DNA from: UBA1413 sp964650525 | GTDB taxonomy: Bacteria > Bacteroidota > Bacteroidia > Bacteroidales > Prolixibacteraceae | Reading direction: 5' to 3' | NCBI GenBank assembly: GCA_964650525.1 | Contig: CAZYUA010000012.1 | Span: 1-64,000 of the forward strand | Length of the DNA: 64,000 bases | Part shown: piece after piece, positions 44,241-52,831 of the stretch | Position numbering within the stretch: the stretch's first letter is position 1 | Layout: each line of letters begins with the position of its first letter | Notes under the pieces: generated by a model | What the model was told of the DNA's origin: nothing | Database searches by the model: none | Seen by the model: the letters and a program-made list of their open reading frames with translations, nothing else | Position numbers and translations under genes: made by a program

Positions 44241-45128
44241 TCATTTTAGAAAACGGAGGCCCAGTTCCTCTATTCCTGTTCCTGTTTCGCTCCTGACCTC
44301 TTCGAAGAATTTCTTTTGAAGAAACCGGGTGAGCGGACCAGGATATCCGTTGCCAACAGCGATATCGTTCACCCTGATCACGGGTGTCACCTCCCCACCC
44401 GTTCCGCAAACCAGTAATTCATCCACGTTGGCCAGTTCCCCGGCAGAAATGGGATTCTCAAAGACCGGGATACCCTCTCTCAGGCAGATCTCAAGGAGTA
44501 CTTTCCGGGTTATCCCGGGTAAAATAAGGTTCGACAGTGGGTGGGTGAAAACCTGTTTATTCACGACGGCAAACACAGAAGAGTGGGTGGCCTCGGTAAC
44601 CCAACCCTCTCTTACCAGAAGAGTCTCCCCTGCCCCTTGTGCAACTGCTTTCTGGTAAAGCATGGAATTGGCAAGAAGGGCAACCGATTTAATATCACAC
44701 CGGAGCCAACGGATATCTTCAGCGGTTATAACAGAAATGCCGTTTTCGAGGTTATTATGGAAAGAAGGAAAAGGATAGGAGAAAATGTAGACGGTAGGAT
44801 CCTGTATGTCAGGGAAGTGGTGAACACGGAAGTGGGCTCCCCGGGAGATCTGCAGGTAGATGGCCGCATCGGCCTTTTCCATTCCATTTTCCTGTAATAA
44901 CCGGGTAAATAAACCGGGCAGGATATCGATGCGGGGAAAAGGAATTGTAAGGGCTGCCAGGCTATGTCGAAGTCTTTCCAGGTGGTCACTCAGTCTGAAA
45001 GGGACGCCCCTGTAAAATTTCACCACTTCATAAACCCCATCCGCAAAATGAAATCCCCTGTCGTCAGCAGAAATCCGGGCATCATGCCGTGGGATAAAAG
45101 AGCCATTGAGGTATACAATATCGTTCAT
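44241..45128 (-). CDS. dat: D-amino-acid (D-alanine) aminotransferase, class IV PLP
   Basis: Product of 295 aa. The early blocks GSFIPRHDARISADDRGFHF and YEVVKFYRG are typical. The lysine in RWLRCDIKSVALLANSMLYQ (about 142-161) is the PLP-binding residue and the RCDIKS context is that of D-amino-acid aminotransferases. TEATHSSVFAVV and LPGITRKVLLEI follow. The enzyme moves amino groups between D-alanine and alpha-keto acids and can supply D-glutamate for peptidoglycan. Its ATG overlaps the stop of the endonuclease IV gene by four bases, so they share a transcript. Confidence 0.85.
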   Translation of the reverse strand: MNDIVYLNGSFIPRHDARISADDRGFHFADGVYEVVKFYRGVPFRLSDHLERLRHSLAALTIPFPRIDILPGLFTRLLQENGMEKADAAIYLQISRGAHFRVHHFPDIQDPTVYIFSYPFPSFHNNLENGISVITAEDIRWLRCDIKSVALLANSMLYQKAVAQGAGETLLVREGWVTEATHSSVFAVVNKQVFTHPLSNLILPGITRKVLLEICLREGIPVFENPISAGELANVDELLVCGTGGEVTPVIRVNDIAVGNGYPGPLTRFLQKKFFEEVRSETGTGIEELGLRFLK

Positions 45129-45967
45129 CGGATCAATGATTTCAATAGTTGAATTTCTGAAGGCCAGCGTGATTCATCGGGCGTTTCCAGGATTAAGGGT
45201 ATCCCATCAAAGCGGGGATCGTTCATGATTTGAGCGAAGATCTCCATACCCAGGAATCCCTCTCCCAGACTATCGTGACGGTCAACACGCGAAGCCAGCT
45301 CCTTTTTTGAGTCATTAAGGTGCATCCCTTTCAGATACGAAAACCCCACAATCCGGTCAAATTCACTGAAAACCTCTTTGAACCCTGCAGGTGTGCTAAT
45401 ATTGTATCCGGCTGTGAAAGTGTGACAGGTATCCAGGCAAACACCAACCCTATCCTTATCTTCGACAAGGTCGATGATTTGTTTCAGATGTTCGAAACGA
45501 TAACCCAGATTACTTCCCTGACCGGCAGTATTCTCAATGACTGCTATGACCCCGCGGGATGCGCAGAGGGCCATGTTGATCGATTCAGCAATCAGGGCGA
45601 TGCATTCCTCTTCCGAAATTTTGTTAAGGTGAGCTCCCGGGTGGAAATTTAGCCGGTCAAGTCCGAGTTGTTCACATCTTTGCATCTCGTCGAGGAAAGC
45701 ATCGCGTGATTTCCGGAGCATTTCGGGTTCCGGGTTTCCCAGGTTGATCAGGTAACTGTCGTGCGCCAGAATCTGGAATGGCTGATAACCCAGTTTTTCA
45801 CAATTATCCCGGAAAGTGCGGATGCCATGTGGGGTCAGGGGTTTTGAAATCCATTGCCTCTGATTTTTGGTAAAAAGTCCAAAAGCTGTTGCACCCAGGG
45901 CGTGGGCATTCAGGGGAGCATTTTCAACTCCCCCCTCGGCACTTACGTGCGGTCCGAAATACTTCAT
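45125..45967 (-). CDS. nfo: Endonuclease IV, apurinic/apyrimidinic site repair
   Basis: Product of 280 aa, the family length. TIM-barrel marks: the start FGPHVSAEGGVENAP, NFHPGAH (about 100-107), ENTAGQGSNLG (about 144-154), VCLDTCHTFTAGYN (about 173-186), HLNDSKKELASRVDRHDSLGEG and a C-terminal LETP. These carry the zinc-binding His, Glu and Asp residues. The enzyme cuts DNA 5' to abasic sites and removes 3' blocking groups. First gene of the two-gene unit with dat (overlap 45125-45128). Confidence 0.95.
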   Translation of the reverse strand: MKYFGPHVSAEGGVENAPLNAHALGATAFGLFTKNQRQWISKPLTPHGIRTFRDNCEKLGYQPFQILAHDSYLINLGNPEPEMLRKSRDAFLDEMQRCEQLGLDRLNFHPGAHLNKISEEECIALIAESINMALCASRGVIAVIENTAGQGSNLGYRFEHLKQIIDLVEDKDRVGVCLDTCHTFTAGYNISTPAGFKEVFSEFDRIVGFSYLKGMHLNDSKKELASRVDRHDSLGEGFLGMEIFAQIMNDPRFDGIPLILETPDESRWPSEIQLLKSLIR

Positions 45968-46017
45968 AGGACAGTATGTTATGATTCAATATAATTCCAG
46001 AATCAAGGAAGATCGGT

Positions 46018-47082
46018 TCAATCAGAAGGGAAAACGATGCCAGTATCCGGCGAAACAGCATACTGCCGGGACCATTGGTGGATGGTCTCCGGTGATGGCA
46101 ATCCGGTGATAACCAGCAGACGGTAACGGAAAGTAGCCGATTCTCCTTCCTGTAAAGCAAAGCCAAGGAGTTCCTTTCCTTCCGAGAATATGCTCCGGCC
46201 CAGGGGATTGGCAGCAAAAAGGCCATATCCTCTAGCATGCCAGTAAGTCGGATACCCCGGATTCCGGGGATGATCGAGGATAATGAGGGAGACTTCTTCT
46301 CCCTTTATGTTTCCGGAAAGACGCAACCATTTGCCACAGGTACCCCAGACGGCATCGCCTGAAATGCCTTCACTGCTCAGGTAGTTCCCTGTGGTGATCG
46401 TTCTGACACTTCCGTCGACACCAACAACATTTCCCTGGTTATCTGTAAGCTGAACAAGACCGGCGGCAGGCAGTTCCAGTTCTGATGAGACCCGGACAGC
46501 AAATAACCCCTCCTTGTTATCCTGAAACCGGATCTCTCCCCCCACGGCGGTAAGGGTTGTGGTACGGTCGATGATTCTCAGATTATTACTGGCTCTGAAG
46601 GTAAAAAGGCTCTTTTCTTCAAGAAGCCCGTGCAGTTCTGAATCCACCCAGGAAGCGGAAATGACCAAATCAGCTTTATTTCTCCTGTTACGGATTTTTT
46701 CGACCTCCCGGTGAAGAATCGTACCGTAGCGCGAACCATTTTCCGGTAATACTGCATCGGAGTTATTCCAGAAATCCAGGCCATTTACATTGCCGTAATT
46801 GAGCCATACGCCAGCATGATGAGGGTGGTCCACCCTTTCACCGGGGATTTTCTGCAGGGGAAAGCTTCTGGTCACCGCATTCCCGGAAGCAGAGTACACA
46901 GGCCACAAAACGGGTTTTTTTAATGATTCAGGCCAGATATAAGCGGTAAACAACCGTCCGCCGGCAAAGACCTCGACTTTCCGTCCCTGGCCGTCGTATA
47001 CCAGTTTCACCGGAAGCCATTTCTGCCCCGAAGAAACGAGGGAAATACAGCAGCTCAGCAGATAAAAGATCCATTTTTGCAT
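46018..47082 (-). CDS. DUF6807 (PmoA-like) secreted protein
   Basis: Product of 354 aa with a signal peptide (about 1-19). The conserved block ERVDHPHHAGVWLNYGNVNG (about 92-111) and the beta-rich fold fit DUF6807, earlier labelled PmoA because of a distant annotation; it is not a methane monooxygenase. Members are common in polysaccharide-using Bacteroidota and are of unknown action, often next to sugar oxidoreductases. The neighbours here give no hint. It is divergent from the membrane protein at 47203. Confidence 0.8.
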   Translation of the reverse strand: MQKWIFYLLSCCISLVSSGQKWLPVKLVYDGQGRKVEVFAGGRLFTAYIWPESLKKPVLWPVYSASGNAVTRSFPLQKIPGERVDHPHHAGVWLNYGNVNGLDFWNNSDAVLPENGSRYGTILHREVEKIRNRRNKADLVISASWVDSELHGLLEEKSLFTFRASNNLRIIDRTTTLTAVGGEIRFQDNKEGLFAVRVSSELELPAAGLVQLTDNQGNVVGVDGSVRTITTGNYLSSEGISGDAVWGTCGKWLRLSGNIKGEEVSLIILDHPRNPGYPTYWHARGYGLFAANPLGRSIFSEGKELLGFALQEGESATFRYRLLVITGLPSPETIHQWSRQYAVSPDTGIVFPSD

Positions 47083-47149
47083 GAGGCCCGTTTTGGTGCG
47101 GAAATTAAGGAAAAAATATGAAAATATTGTTTTCTCTCAGCGTCAATTG

Positions 47150-47183
47150 GCCGGGTAAAGAAAAATTCCCATTTTTACCCGGC
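47150..47183. promoter_or_regulatory. Perfect ten-base inverted repeat in a divergent promoter region
   Basis: GCCGGGTAAA (47150-47159) and TTTACCCGGC (47174-47183) are exact inverted repeats 14 bases apart, in the 120 bases between the divergent genes at 47082 and 47203. It may be an operator or an mRNA hairpin just before the second start. There is no T-run to make it a terminator. Confidence 0.55.
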
Positions 47184-47202
47184 AAACAATAAAAGTGAAC
47201 CT

Positions 47203-48045
47203 TTGAAGACATTTCTGACCATCTTGATTTCAGTGTTGATTACCCTGGCTGCGATAATATACCAGAGGTCAACTGGCCCCACTTATCCTATCCGGACAAC
47301 TCTGGCGACCGATCAGGGGCTGTACGCCCTGGAGTTACCCCGGAGTCATGGGGGTGACAGTGATTGCGGGTTGGTTTTCCAGGTCCCGGATACCGCGATT
47401 TCCGGAGTGCTGGTTTTCAGAAAGTATCCCGCAAAGGATGAATGGCAGGAGTTTCCTTTGGTCAGGGAAGGGAATGCTCTCAAAGGAGTTTTGCCGCACC
47501 AGCCGCCTGCCGGAAAGCTGGAATACAAGGTTGACTTCACCAGGGAAGGAAAGGTGTACCCCTTGCACGAAGCCCGCACAACAGTGATCCGTTTTAAGGG
47601 CGATGTACCGTTTGCCATTCTTATACCCCATATAATCCTGATGTTTGTGGCTATGTTCTTCGGGAATCTGGCAGGCGTCATGGCCATTTTCAGACATCGC
47701 AAATTCCGGTTTTACGGGCTTCTGACCCTGGTCTTACTGGGAATCGGGGGAATGGTCTTCGGGCCCTGGGTTCAGTACCATGCTTTCGGAGAAGCATGGG
47801 CAGGCATCCCGTTTGCATGGGATCTTACGGATAATAAAACCCTGCTTTCATTTGTTTTCTGGATTCTTGCGGTTATCATGAACCGTAAAAAAGAGAGACC
47901 CGGATACGTCATCCTTGCTTCCCTGGTGATGCTGGCCGTTTATTCCATACCACACAGCTTATTTGGATCCCAGCTTGATCCTGCAACCGGCGAAATCATC
48001 CAGGGTTTTATCCTTGCTCCGTCGGTGTTTCTCTGCGCTGATTAA
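47203..48045 (+). CDS. Putative membrane protein with periplasmic beta domain
   Basis: Product of 280 aa. No ATG fits, so a TTG at 47203 is taken as start. An N-terminal helix (FLTILISVLITLAAIIY) is followed by a soluble domain of about 110 residues rich in strands (GVLVFRKYPAKDEW and KLEYKVDFTREGKVY) and then by three or four helices (about 148-270). I do not recognise the family. It overlaps the dacB stop by four bases, tail to tail. Confidence 0.6.
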   Translation: MKTFLTILISVLITLAAIIYQRSTGPTYPIRTTLATDQGLYALELPRSHGGDSDCGLVFQVPDTAISGVLVFRKYPAKDEWQEFPLVREGNALKGVLPHQPPAGKLEYKVDFTREGKVYPLHEARTTVIRFKGDVPFAILIPHIILMFVAMFFGNLAGVMAIFRHRKFRFYGLLTLVLLGIGGMVFGPWVQYHAFGEAWAGIPFAWDLTDNKTLLSFVFWILAVIMNRKKERPGYVILASLVMLAVYSIPHSLFGSQLDPATGEIIQGFILAPSVFLCAD

Positions 48046-49505
48046 AGTTCCCTTTTGAACTTCAATAGCAGTGCCTGGATCTTTTTTAGCACCTCTTGCT
48101 GGCTACAGGGGAAATTATTAACCAGGACAGCAAAATCAACGCTCCTGCCTGAATCGCATGTCAGATAACCTGCATACCCCCTGACCCGCTCCATAGAACC
48201 ACTTTTGCACCGTAGTGATTCTCCCGGAAAATGGCTGACGGGGAAAGAAGCAAGGGTTCCCTTTCCTGCTATTGGCAGAGATTGTTGGAAGTAACCGGCC
48301 ACCGGGGAACTCCTCATTCTGTTCAATACAAAGGTAAGCAGGCGCGCAGGTATGGCATTGTAGCGTGAAAGACCGCTACCATCTTCCAGGAAAAAGGGTT
48401 GAGACCATCCATGGCTTTGCCAGAAATCCTCCATGGCCTTCAGTCCGGTCCTGACAGATCCTTTACCGACGGTTTCCAGGCCTGTCTGCATCACCAGTTG
48501 TTCGGCAAACAAGTTGACACTTTCGTGGTTCACCCGCTGGATGATCGCTGCCAGGTCCGGTGAAACCAGAGTGTCTAAGGAAACAAAACCGGATGGTGTT
48601 GCTGAAATGGTAATGTCACCGGAGAGGATTATCCCGTTTCCAGCCAGAGCTGATTTCAGGCATCGTCCGAAGTTCAGGGGAGGATCCGGCATGGCAGCTT
48701 TCACTTCGAAGTTTTTCCGGTTTGCAGGAATGGTACCCCTGATATACCTGGTTTCACCCCATGGACTTCCATACACATAGGCCAAATCGCGGTTGACCAC
48801 CGAGGTAAGAACCTCATTTTTCCAGTTTATCCCGGGAATATAAGGCCAGGAAGATACTAACCGGGCCAAGAGTCCCGGATCGCGGGGTGAATCCAAAAAG
48901 AGCCGGACCATGTTGTCATACAATGAAACCGCCGCAGGAGCAGCACCATAATAATTCCCGACATCTTCCCAGGCCCAGCTGCCCGGAAGGTCGAATTCCT
49001 CATAACCACTAATATCGATTTCCAGGTTTCCCTCCACCTTTTGAATCCCGGCAGCTTTAAGCTTTGCAGCCCACCGGGTGAATACAGAATCTGCTGATGG
49101 CCGGTCAGGAAACCAAACAGATCCCAGGGTAGGATCTCCACCTCCTTTGACAATAATAGTACCTTTCAGTCTTCCTTTCAGGATGTCTCCCCGGTAACCC
49201 AAAACTGTACTGAAACAATAGGCGGGTCCCAGGATCTCCAGGGCTGAAGCAGTGGTGAATACCTTCAGTGTGGAGGCTGGGGCCAGTAACAGGTCAGCAT
49301 TGAAATCGACCAATGTATTACCAGATAATCCATCGACAACATGGATCGCAATTCCAGCACCGCGTAATTGCGGTTCGGAAACAAATTCGTCTATCCAATG
49401 AAAGTTATCCCCCTGCCCGGCAACAGGCACCGAAAGGGTACCGAATAACAAGGTGACTGCCAGTAGGGACTTCATGGCTCCCCTAAAAAACTTCTCATTT
49501 CGCAT
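48042..49505 (-). CDS. dacB: D-alanyl-D-alanine carboxypeptidase/endopeptidase, PBP4 type
   Basis: Product of 487 aa from ATG 49505, which has GAGAAAG just upstream; an extra 27-residue leader from 49586 is unlikely. Signal about 1-31. Class C penicillin-binding motifs: S78-x2-K81 in PASTLKV, an SVN triad in HESVNLFAEQLV, and KSG in RCKSGSMERVRGYAGYL. It removes terminal D-alanine and cuts cross-bridges in the peptidoglycan in the periplasm. The long insertion after the SxxK motif is normal for PBP4. Confidence 0.92.
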   Translation of the reverse strand: MRNEKFFRGAMKSLLAVTLLFGTLSVPVAGQGDNFHWIDEFVSEPQLRGAGIAIHVVDGLSGNTLVDFNADLLLAPASTLKVFTTASALEILGPAYCFSTVLGYRGDILKGRLKGTIIVKGGGDPTLGSVWFPDRPSADSVFTRWAAKLKAAGIQKVEGNLEIDISGYEEFDLPGSWAWEDVGNYYGAAPAAVSLYDNMVRLFLDSPRDPGLLARLVSSWPYIPGINWKNEVLTSVVNRDLAYVYGSPWGETRYIRGTIPANRKNFEVKAAMPDPPLNFGRCLKSALAGNGIILSGDITISATPSGFVSLDTLVSPDLAAIIQRVNHESVNLFAEQLVMQTGLETVGKGSVRTGLKAMEDFWQSHGWSQPFFLEDGSGLSRYNAIPARLLTFVLNRMRSSPVAGYFQQSLPIAGKGTLASFPVSHFPGESLRCKSGSMERVRGYAGYLTCDSGRSVDFAVLVNNFPCSQQEVLKKIQALLLKFKREL

Positions 49506-49814
49506 GATCTTTCTCCCAATGAAATCACCATCTCCTTTCCCGGGAGGATGAGCTGCCGGCGATTCAATTACTGCCAGCTTATTCACTGCTGTTGGTCTTC
49601 AACCGGGAAAGAGAGATCAACAGGATGGCATGAACTCACCCAATCAAAAGAGAAATGGTAAATGACAATCAAAAAAAATTATGGCTTAAAATAACGGATT
49701 TTGACTGGGAAAAAAAATGAAGTAGAGGTAAATTATTATCTTTGATGTGTATAACTTACCGGGTAAAAAGATGGAATACCAGGGTTATATGCTGAAATTT
49801 TTAAACATAATGCT
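49506..49814. other. Divergent intergenic region before eno
   Basis: About 309 bases between dacB and eno. It holds a -7 box for eno (49737-49744) and an A-rich stretch near 49670-49720. No gene was recognised in it. Confidence 0.4.
49737..49744 (+). promoter_or_regulatory. Putative -7 box before eno
   Basis: TATCTTTG fits TAnnTTTG and would start transcription near 49751, giving a leader of about 64 bases before the ATG at 49815. No clear -33 at the usual spacing. Confidence 0.45.
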
Positions 49815-51116
49815 ATGATAATCAACAAGGTATTTGCGAGGGAGATACTGGATTCAAGAGGTACGCCAACGGTTGAGGTCGAGGTTACTCTGGAATGCGG
49901 GGCCGTTGGAAGGGCAGCTATTCCTTCAGGTGCATCAACGGGCGAAAATGAAGCGATAGAACTGCGCGACAACGACAAAGGCCGTTATCTGGGCAAAGGA
50001 GTACTTCGGGCTGTTGAAAACGTTAACACTGCTATAGCCAAGGAAATATGCGGCATGGATGCCATGAATCAGATAAGCATAGACCAAAAGATGATTGGAT
50101 TAGACGGCACCAAAAACAAATCGAATCTTGGTGCCAATGCCATTCTGGGAGTTTCTTTGGCTGTAGCCAAAGCAGCTGCGGAGTGTCTGGGGATGCCCTT
50201 GTACCGTTATATCGGAGGAACCAATGCCAAAGTATTACCCGTTCCTATGATGAACATCATCAACGGCGGCAGCCATTCGGATGCTCCCATTGCTTTTCAG
50301 GAGTTTATGATAAGGCCTGTCGGTGCACCTACCTTCAGGGAAGGATTAAGGATGGGGGCAGAAGTATTCCAGCATCTGAAAAAGGTGCTCCATAACCGAG
50401 GATTGAGTACTGCAGTCGGCGACGAAGGCGGATTTGCCCCGGCCTTGAAAGGGACCGAAGATGCTTTAAACTGCATTATTGAAGCGATAAAAAATGCAGG
50501 GTATAAACCGGGACGTGCTGATGAAGGCGGGGATGTTTCCATCGCTCTTGATTGTGCCGCTTCTGAATTTTTTATGGATGGTATTTATGACTATTCCAAA
50601 TTTGAGGGTGCTACCGGAGTGAGGAGGACTACTGCTCAGCAAATCGATTTTATTGCGGACCTGGTTACACGGTTCCCCATCGACTCAGTTGAAGATGGCA
50701 TGGCTGAAAGCGACTGGGAAGGTTGGGTAAATCTTACCAAGCGGCTAGGACACAGTTGCCAGCTGGTCGGCGACGACAACTTCGTTACCAATATTGAGTA
50801 CCTCAGAAAGGGAATAGAAATGGGTGCCTGTAATTCCATTTTGATAAAGCTTAACCAAATCGGGACCCTTACCGAAACGATGGATGCCATTGAAATGGCC
50901 CACAGGGCAGGGTACACTACGGTCACTTCACACCGTTCGGGCGAGACAGAGGATTCTACCATTGCCGACATTGCTGTTGCTGCCAACTGTGGCCAGATAA
51001 AAACCGGCTCTCTCAGCCGGTCAGACCGTATGGCCAAATACAACCAGTTGCTGCGCATCGAGGAAGAACTGGGGAGTGCCGCCATTTACGGAACCAAACC
51101 AGTCGCCCGGAAATAA
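49815..51116 (+). CDS. eno: Enolase (phosphopyruvate hydratase)
   Basis: Product of 433 aa, the usual length. Features: REILDSRGTPTVEVEV near 9-24, SGASTGENEAIELRD, SLAVAKAAAE, VPMMNIINGGSHSD, GDEGGFAP with the catalytic Glu, VEDGMAESDWEGW, the catalytic Lys in NSILIKLNQIGT and SHRSGETEDSTIAD. It converts 2-phosphoglycerate to phosphoenolpyruvate in glycolysis. The last codons form one arm of a hairpin with sequence after the stop (51102-51131). Confidence 0.97.
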   Translation: MIINKVFAREILDSRGTPTVEVEVTLECGAVGRAAIPSGASTGENEAIELRDNDKGRYLGKGVLRAVENVNTAIAKEICGMDAMNQISIDQKMIGLDGTKNKSNLGANAILGVSLAVAKAAAECLGMPLYRYIGGTNAKVLPVPMMNIINGGSHSDAPIAFQEFMIRPVGAPTFREGLRMGAEVFQHLKKVLHNRGLSTAVGDEGGFAPALKGTEDALNCIIEAIKNAGYKPGRADEGGDVSIALDCAASEFFMDGIYDYSKFEGATGVRRTTAQQIDFIADLVTRFPIDSVEDGMAESDWEGWVNLTKRLGHSCQLVGDDNFVTNIEYLRKGIEMGACNSILIKLNQIGTLTETMDAIEMAHRAGYTTVTSHRSGETEDSTIADIAVAANCGQIKTGSLSRSDRMAKYNQLLRIEEELGSAAIYGTKPVARK

Positions 51117-51131
51117 CTACTTCCGGGCGAC
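51102..51131 (+). terminator. Hairpin spanning the end of eno
   Basis: GTCGCCCGGAA (51102-51112) pairs perfectly with TTCCGGGCGAC (51121-51131) around the loop ATAACTAC, which contains the stop codon. No T-run follows directly; a T-rich stretch starts about 18 bases later. It could end or stabilise the mRNA from either side of this convergent pair. Confidence 0.6.
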
Positions 51132-51143
51132 CGGTATCGGTCA

Positions 51144-51482
51144 TCACTCTTTTTTCTTTTCCAGTTTGCCTTTCACAAGGTAGGCAATTACCAGTGCGAC
51201 TCCTCCAAAAACCAGTACCATGGCGAAATACATGGTTATCGTGTCCAGTGTGGAATACTGCGCAAACAATGCACCAAGTAATAAACCCAGGGCAATGCCA
51301 ATCAGGAAAAGTCCCCATTTAAACGTCGAATAACCTGAAATTTTTATTCCGGATTTAAACAGGGCCGGATCTGCTCCTTTCTCTATCAATGCCATCCTCT
51401 CCTTGTTGCGGGTTGTGAGCCAGATGTAAATAATGGCAAAAAGAGCCAGAAAAAATGAAAGCGGAACTACAATTTCTTCCAT
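51144..51482 (-). CDS. DUF6249-type small membrane protein
   Basis: Product of 112 aa with three membrane helices (FFLALFAIIYIWLTT near 9-24; STFKWGLFLIGIALGLLLG near 52-70; MYFAMVLVFGGVALVIAYLV near 85-104). The helix-1 block with NKERMALIEKGADPALF after it is typical of DUF6249, a family often placed near ECF sigma factor genes in Bacteroidota. Function unknown. It is divergent from the sigma factor gene at 51722. Confidence 0.75.
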   Translation of the reverse strand: MEEIVVPLSFFLALFAIIYIWLTTRNKERMALIEKGADPALFKSGIKISGYSTFKWGLFLIGIALGLLLGALFAQYSTLDTITMYFAMVLVFGGVALVIAYLVKGKLEKKKE

Positions 51483-51721
51483 AGCAATTTTTTTAGTTTA
51501 TAATTGTTTCTGGCGTTTTGACGCAAAGTCTGCTCTCTGGTTACAGATCCCGAAAAATATATCACTTCGATCGCCTGATTATTAATGAATGGTTTGCTAT
51601 GTTCCTAATCCGGTGAACGAAGCTTCCCGCTTTTCTACTAAAAAGATTAATTTGCTGAACTTTACGAAAATCCCATTGCCAGATTGTAACCCAAGCCAGG
51701 TAATTGCGTCAAAGAACAATA

Positions 51722-52282
51722 ATGAAAGATCGGGAAGAAAGTACAATTGTTGAAAATGCCAGGCAGGGGGATGTCAATGCCTTCTCGGTCCTGGTAACCC
51801 AACACCAGGAGATTGTATTTTCCATAGCCCTTAGGATGGTGAGAAACAGGGAAGATGCCGAAGAAATCGCCCAGGAGACCTTCATCAGGGCGTTCCGTTC
51901 CATTCAGTCGTTTGAGAGGAAATGCCGGTTTTCAACCTGGTTATACAAAATTGCTTACAACACCTGCATTTCAGCAATCAGGAAAAAGAAGTTTACAGGA
52001 AGCAAAGTAGATCCGGGAATGATCGCCGAACGGGAACTCGTTCTGCAGGATGGGGAGGATGAAGATACGACCCGCCTGGAAAACCTCGAAAAGGTCCTCA
52101 GGAGTTTGCCTGAAGAGGATTACCTGATTGTTCTCCTCTATTATTACGAGGACCAGAATATTGCAGAAATCAGCCAGGTAACCGGACTCGGGCAGAGCAA
52201 TGTGAAGGTAAAATTACACCGGATCAGGAAAAAAATCTATTTGGGCATGCAGGAAATGATGAACGAGCATTGTCTCGTCTGA
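51722..52282 (+). CDS. ECF-type RNA polymerase sigma factor
   Basis: Product of 186 aa from ATG 51722 (a TTG at 51704 is also in frame). Region 2 is clear: ALRMVRNREDAEEIAQETFIRAF (in two parts) and FSTWLYKIAYNTCISAIRK. Region 4 has LPEEDYLIVLLYYYEDQNIAEISQ and GLGQSNVKVKLHRIRKKI, a helix-turn-helix for the -35. Probable stimulus: cell envelope, by the neighbouring membrane protein genes. A putative membrane partner follows 90 bases downstream. The target promoters are not known. Confidence 0.92.
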   Translation: MKDREESTIVENARQGDVNAFSVLVTQHQEIVFSIALRMVRNREDAEEIAQETFIRAFRSIQSFERKCRFSTWLYKIAYNTCISAIRKKKFTGSKVDPGMIAERELVLQDGEDEDTTRLENLEKVLRSLPEEDYLIVLLYYYEDQNIAEISQVTGLGQSNVKVKLHRIRKKIYLGMQEMMNEHCLV

Positions 52283-52372
52283 ATCAAAAGTATCAGAGAA
52301 TGTTTTACCGGGGGGATGGGCAAATTACCGGCTCAAAAAGCCACTACAGGGAATCAACTATAAACAAAGGAA

Positions 52373-52831
52373 ATGAGATCGGAACAGGATGAAATATTGA
52401 AAAAAACAATCCGGAAGATCCGGCTGGAATCGCCGGGATCCGGATTTTCCGAACGAGTGGTAAAAGCCATTTTAGCTGACTCCGGGAAGGTTTCGCCTGC
52501 AAGAACAGAACCGTTTTTGGGAAAAGCTTTTTGGATGGTTACAATCCTGTTTATTATGATGGCAGGGATGTTTCTGTTGATAAGGGGAAGCAGCCCCGTG
52601 GTTCAGGAAGCTGAGTCGGGAGGTACCTTTACCTCCCTGATGCGACCTGTGTTAACCCTGATGGCAGAATTGGTTTCCGGCATCCGGAAAGGGGCCCATC
52701 AACTGCCGGTTTTCCTGGCGGCGGTATCTACTGCCGTAGCTACCCTCTTAACGATTGACTGTTTATTTGCTACCCGGAGTTTACAAAACTCAAAAAGTGA
52801 AAATCAAAAGAATTCTTCACTGACGAGATAG
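52373..52831 (+). CDS. Putative membrane partner of the sigma factor
   Basis: Product of 152 aa. A basic, helical first 45 residues is followed by a membrane helix (AFWMVTILFIMMAGMFLLI, about 51-69) and a second (FLAAVSTAVATLLTIDCLF, about 113-131). The N-terminal soluble part with one following helix suits an anti-sigma factor, but no zinc-binding HxxxCxxC motif is seen, so the role is inferred from position only. It overlaps the 3' end of hldD by 28 bases on the other strand. Confidence 0.6.
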   Translation: MRSEQDEILKKTIRKIRLESPGSGFSERVVKAILADSGKVSPARTEPFLGKAFWMVTILFIMMAGMFLLIRGSSPVVQEAESGGTFTSLMRPVLTLMAELVSGIRKGAHQLPVFLAAVSTAVATLLTIDCLFATRSLQNSKSENQKNSSLTR

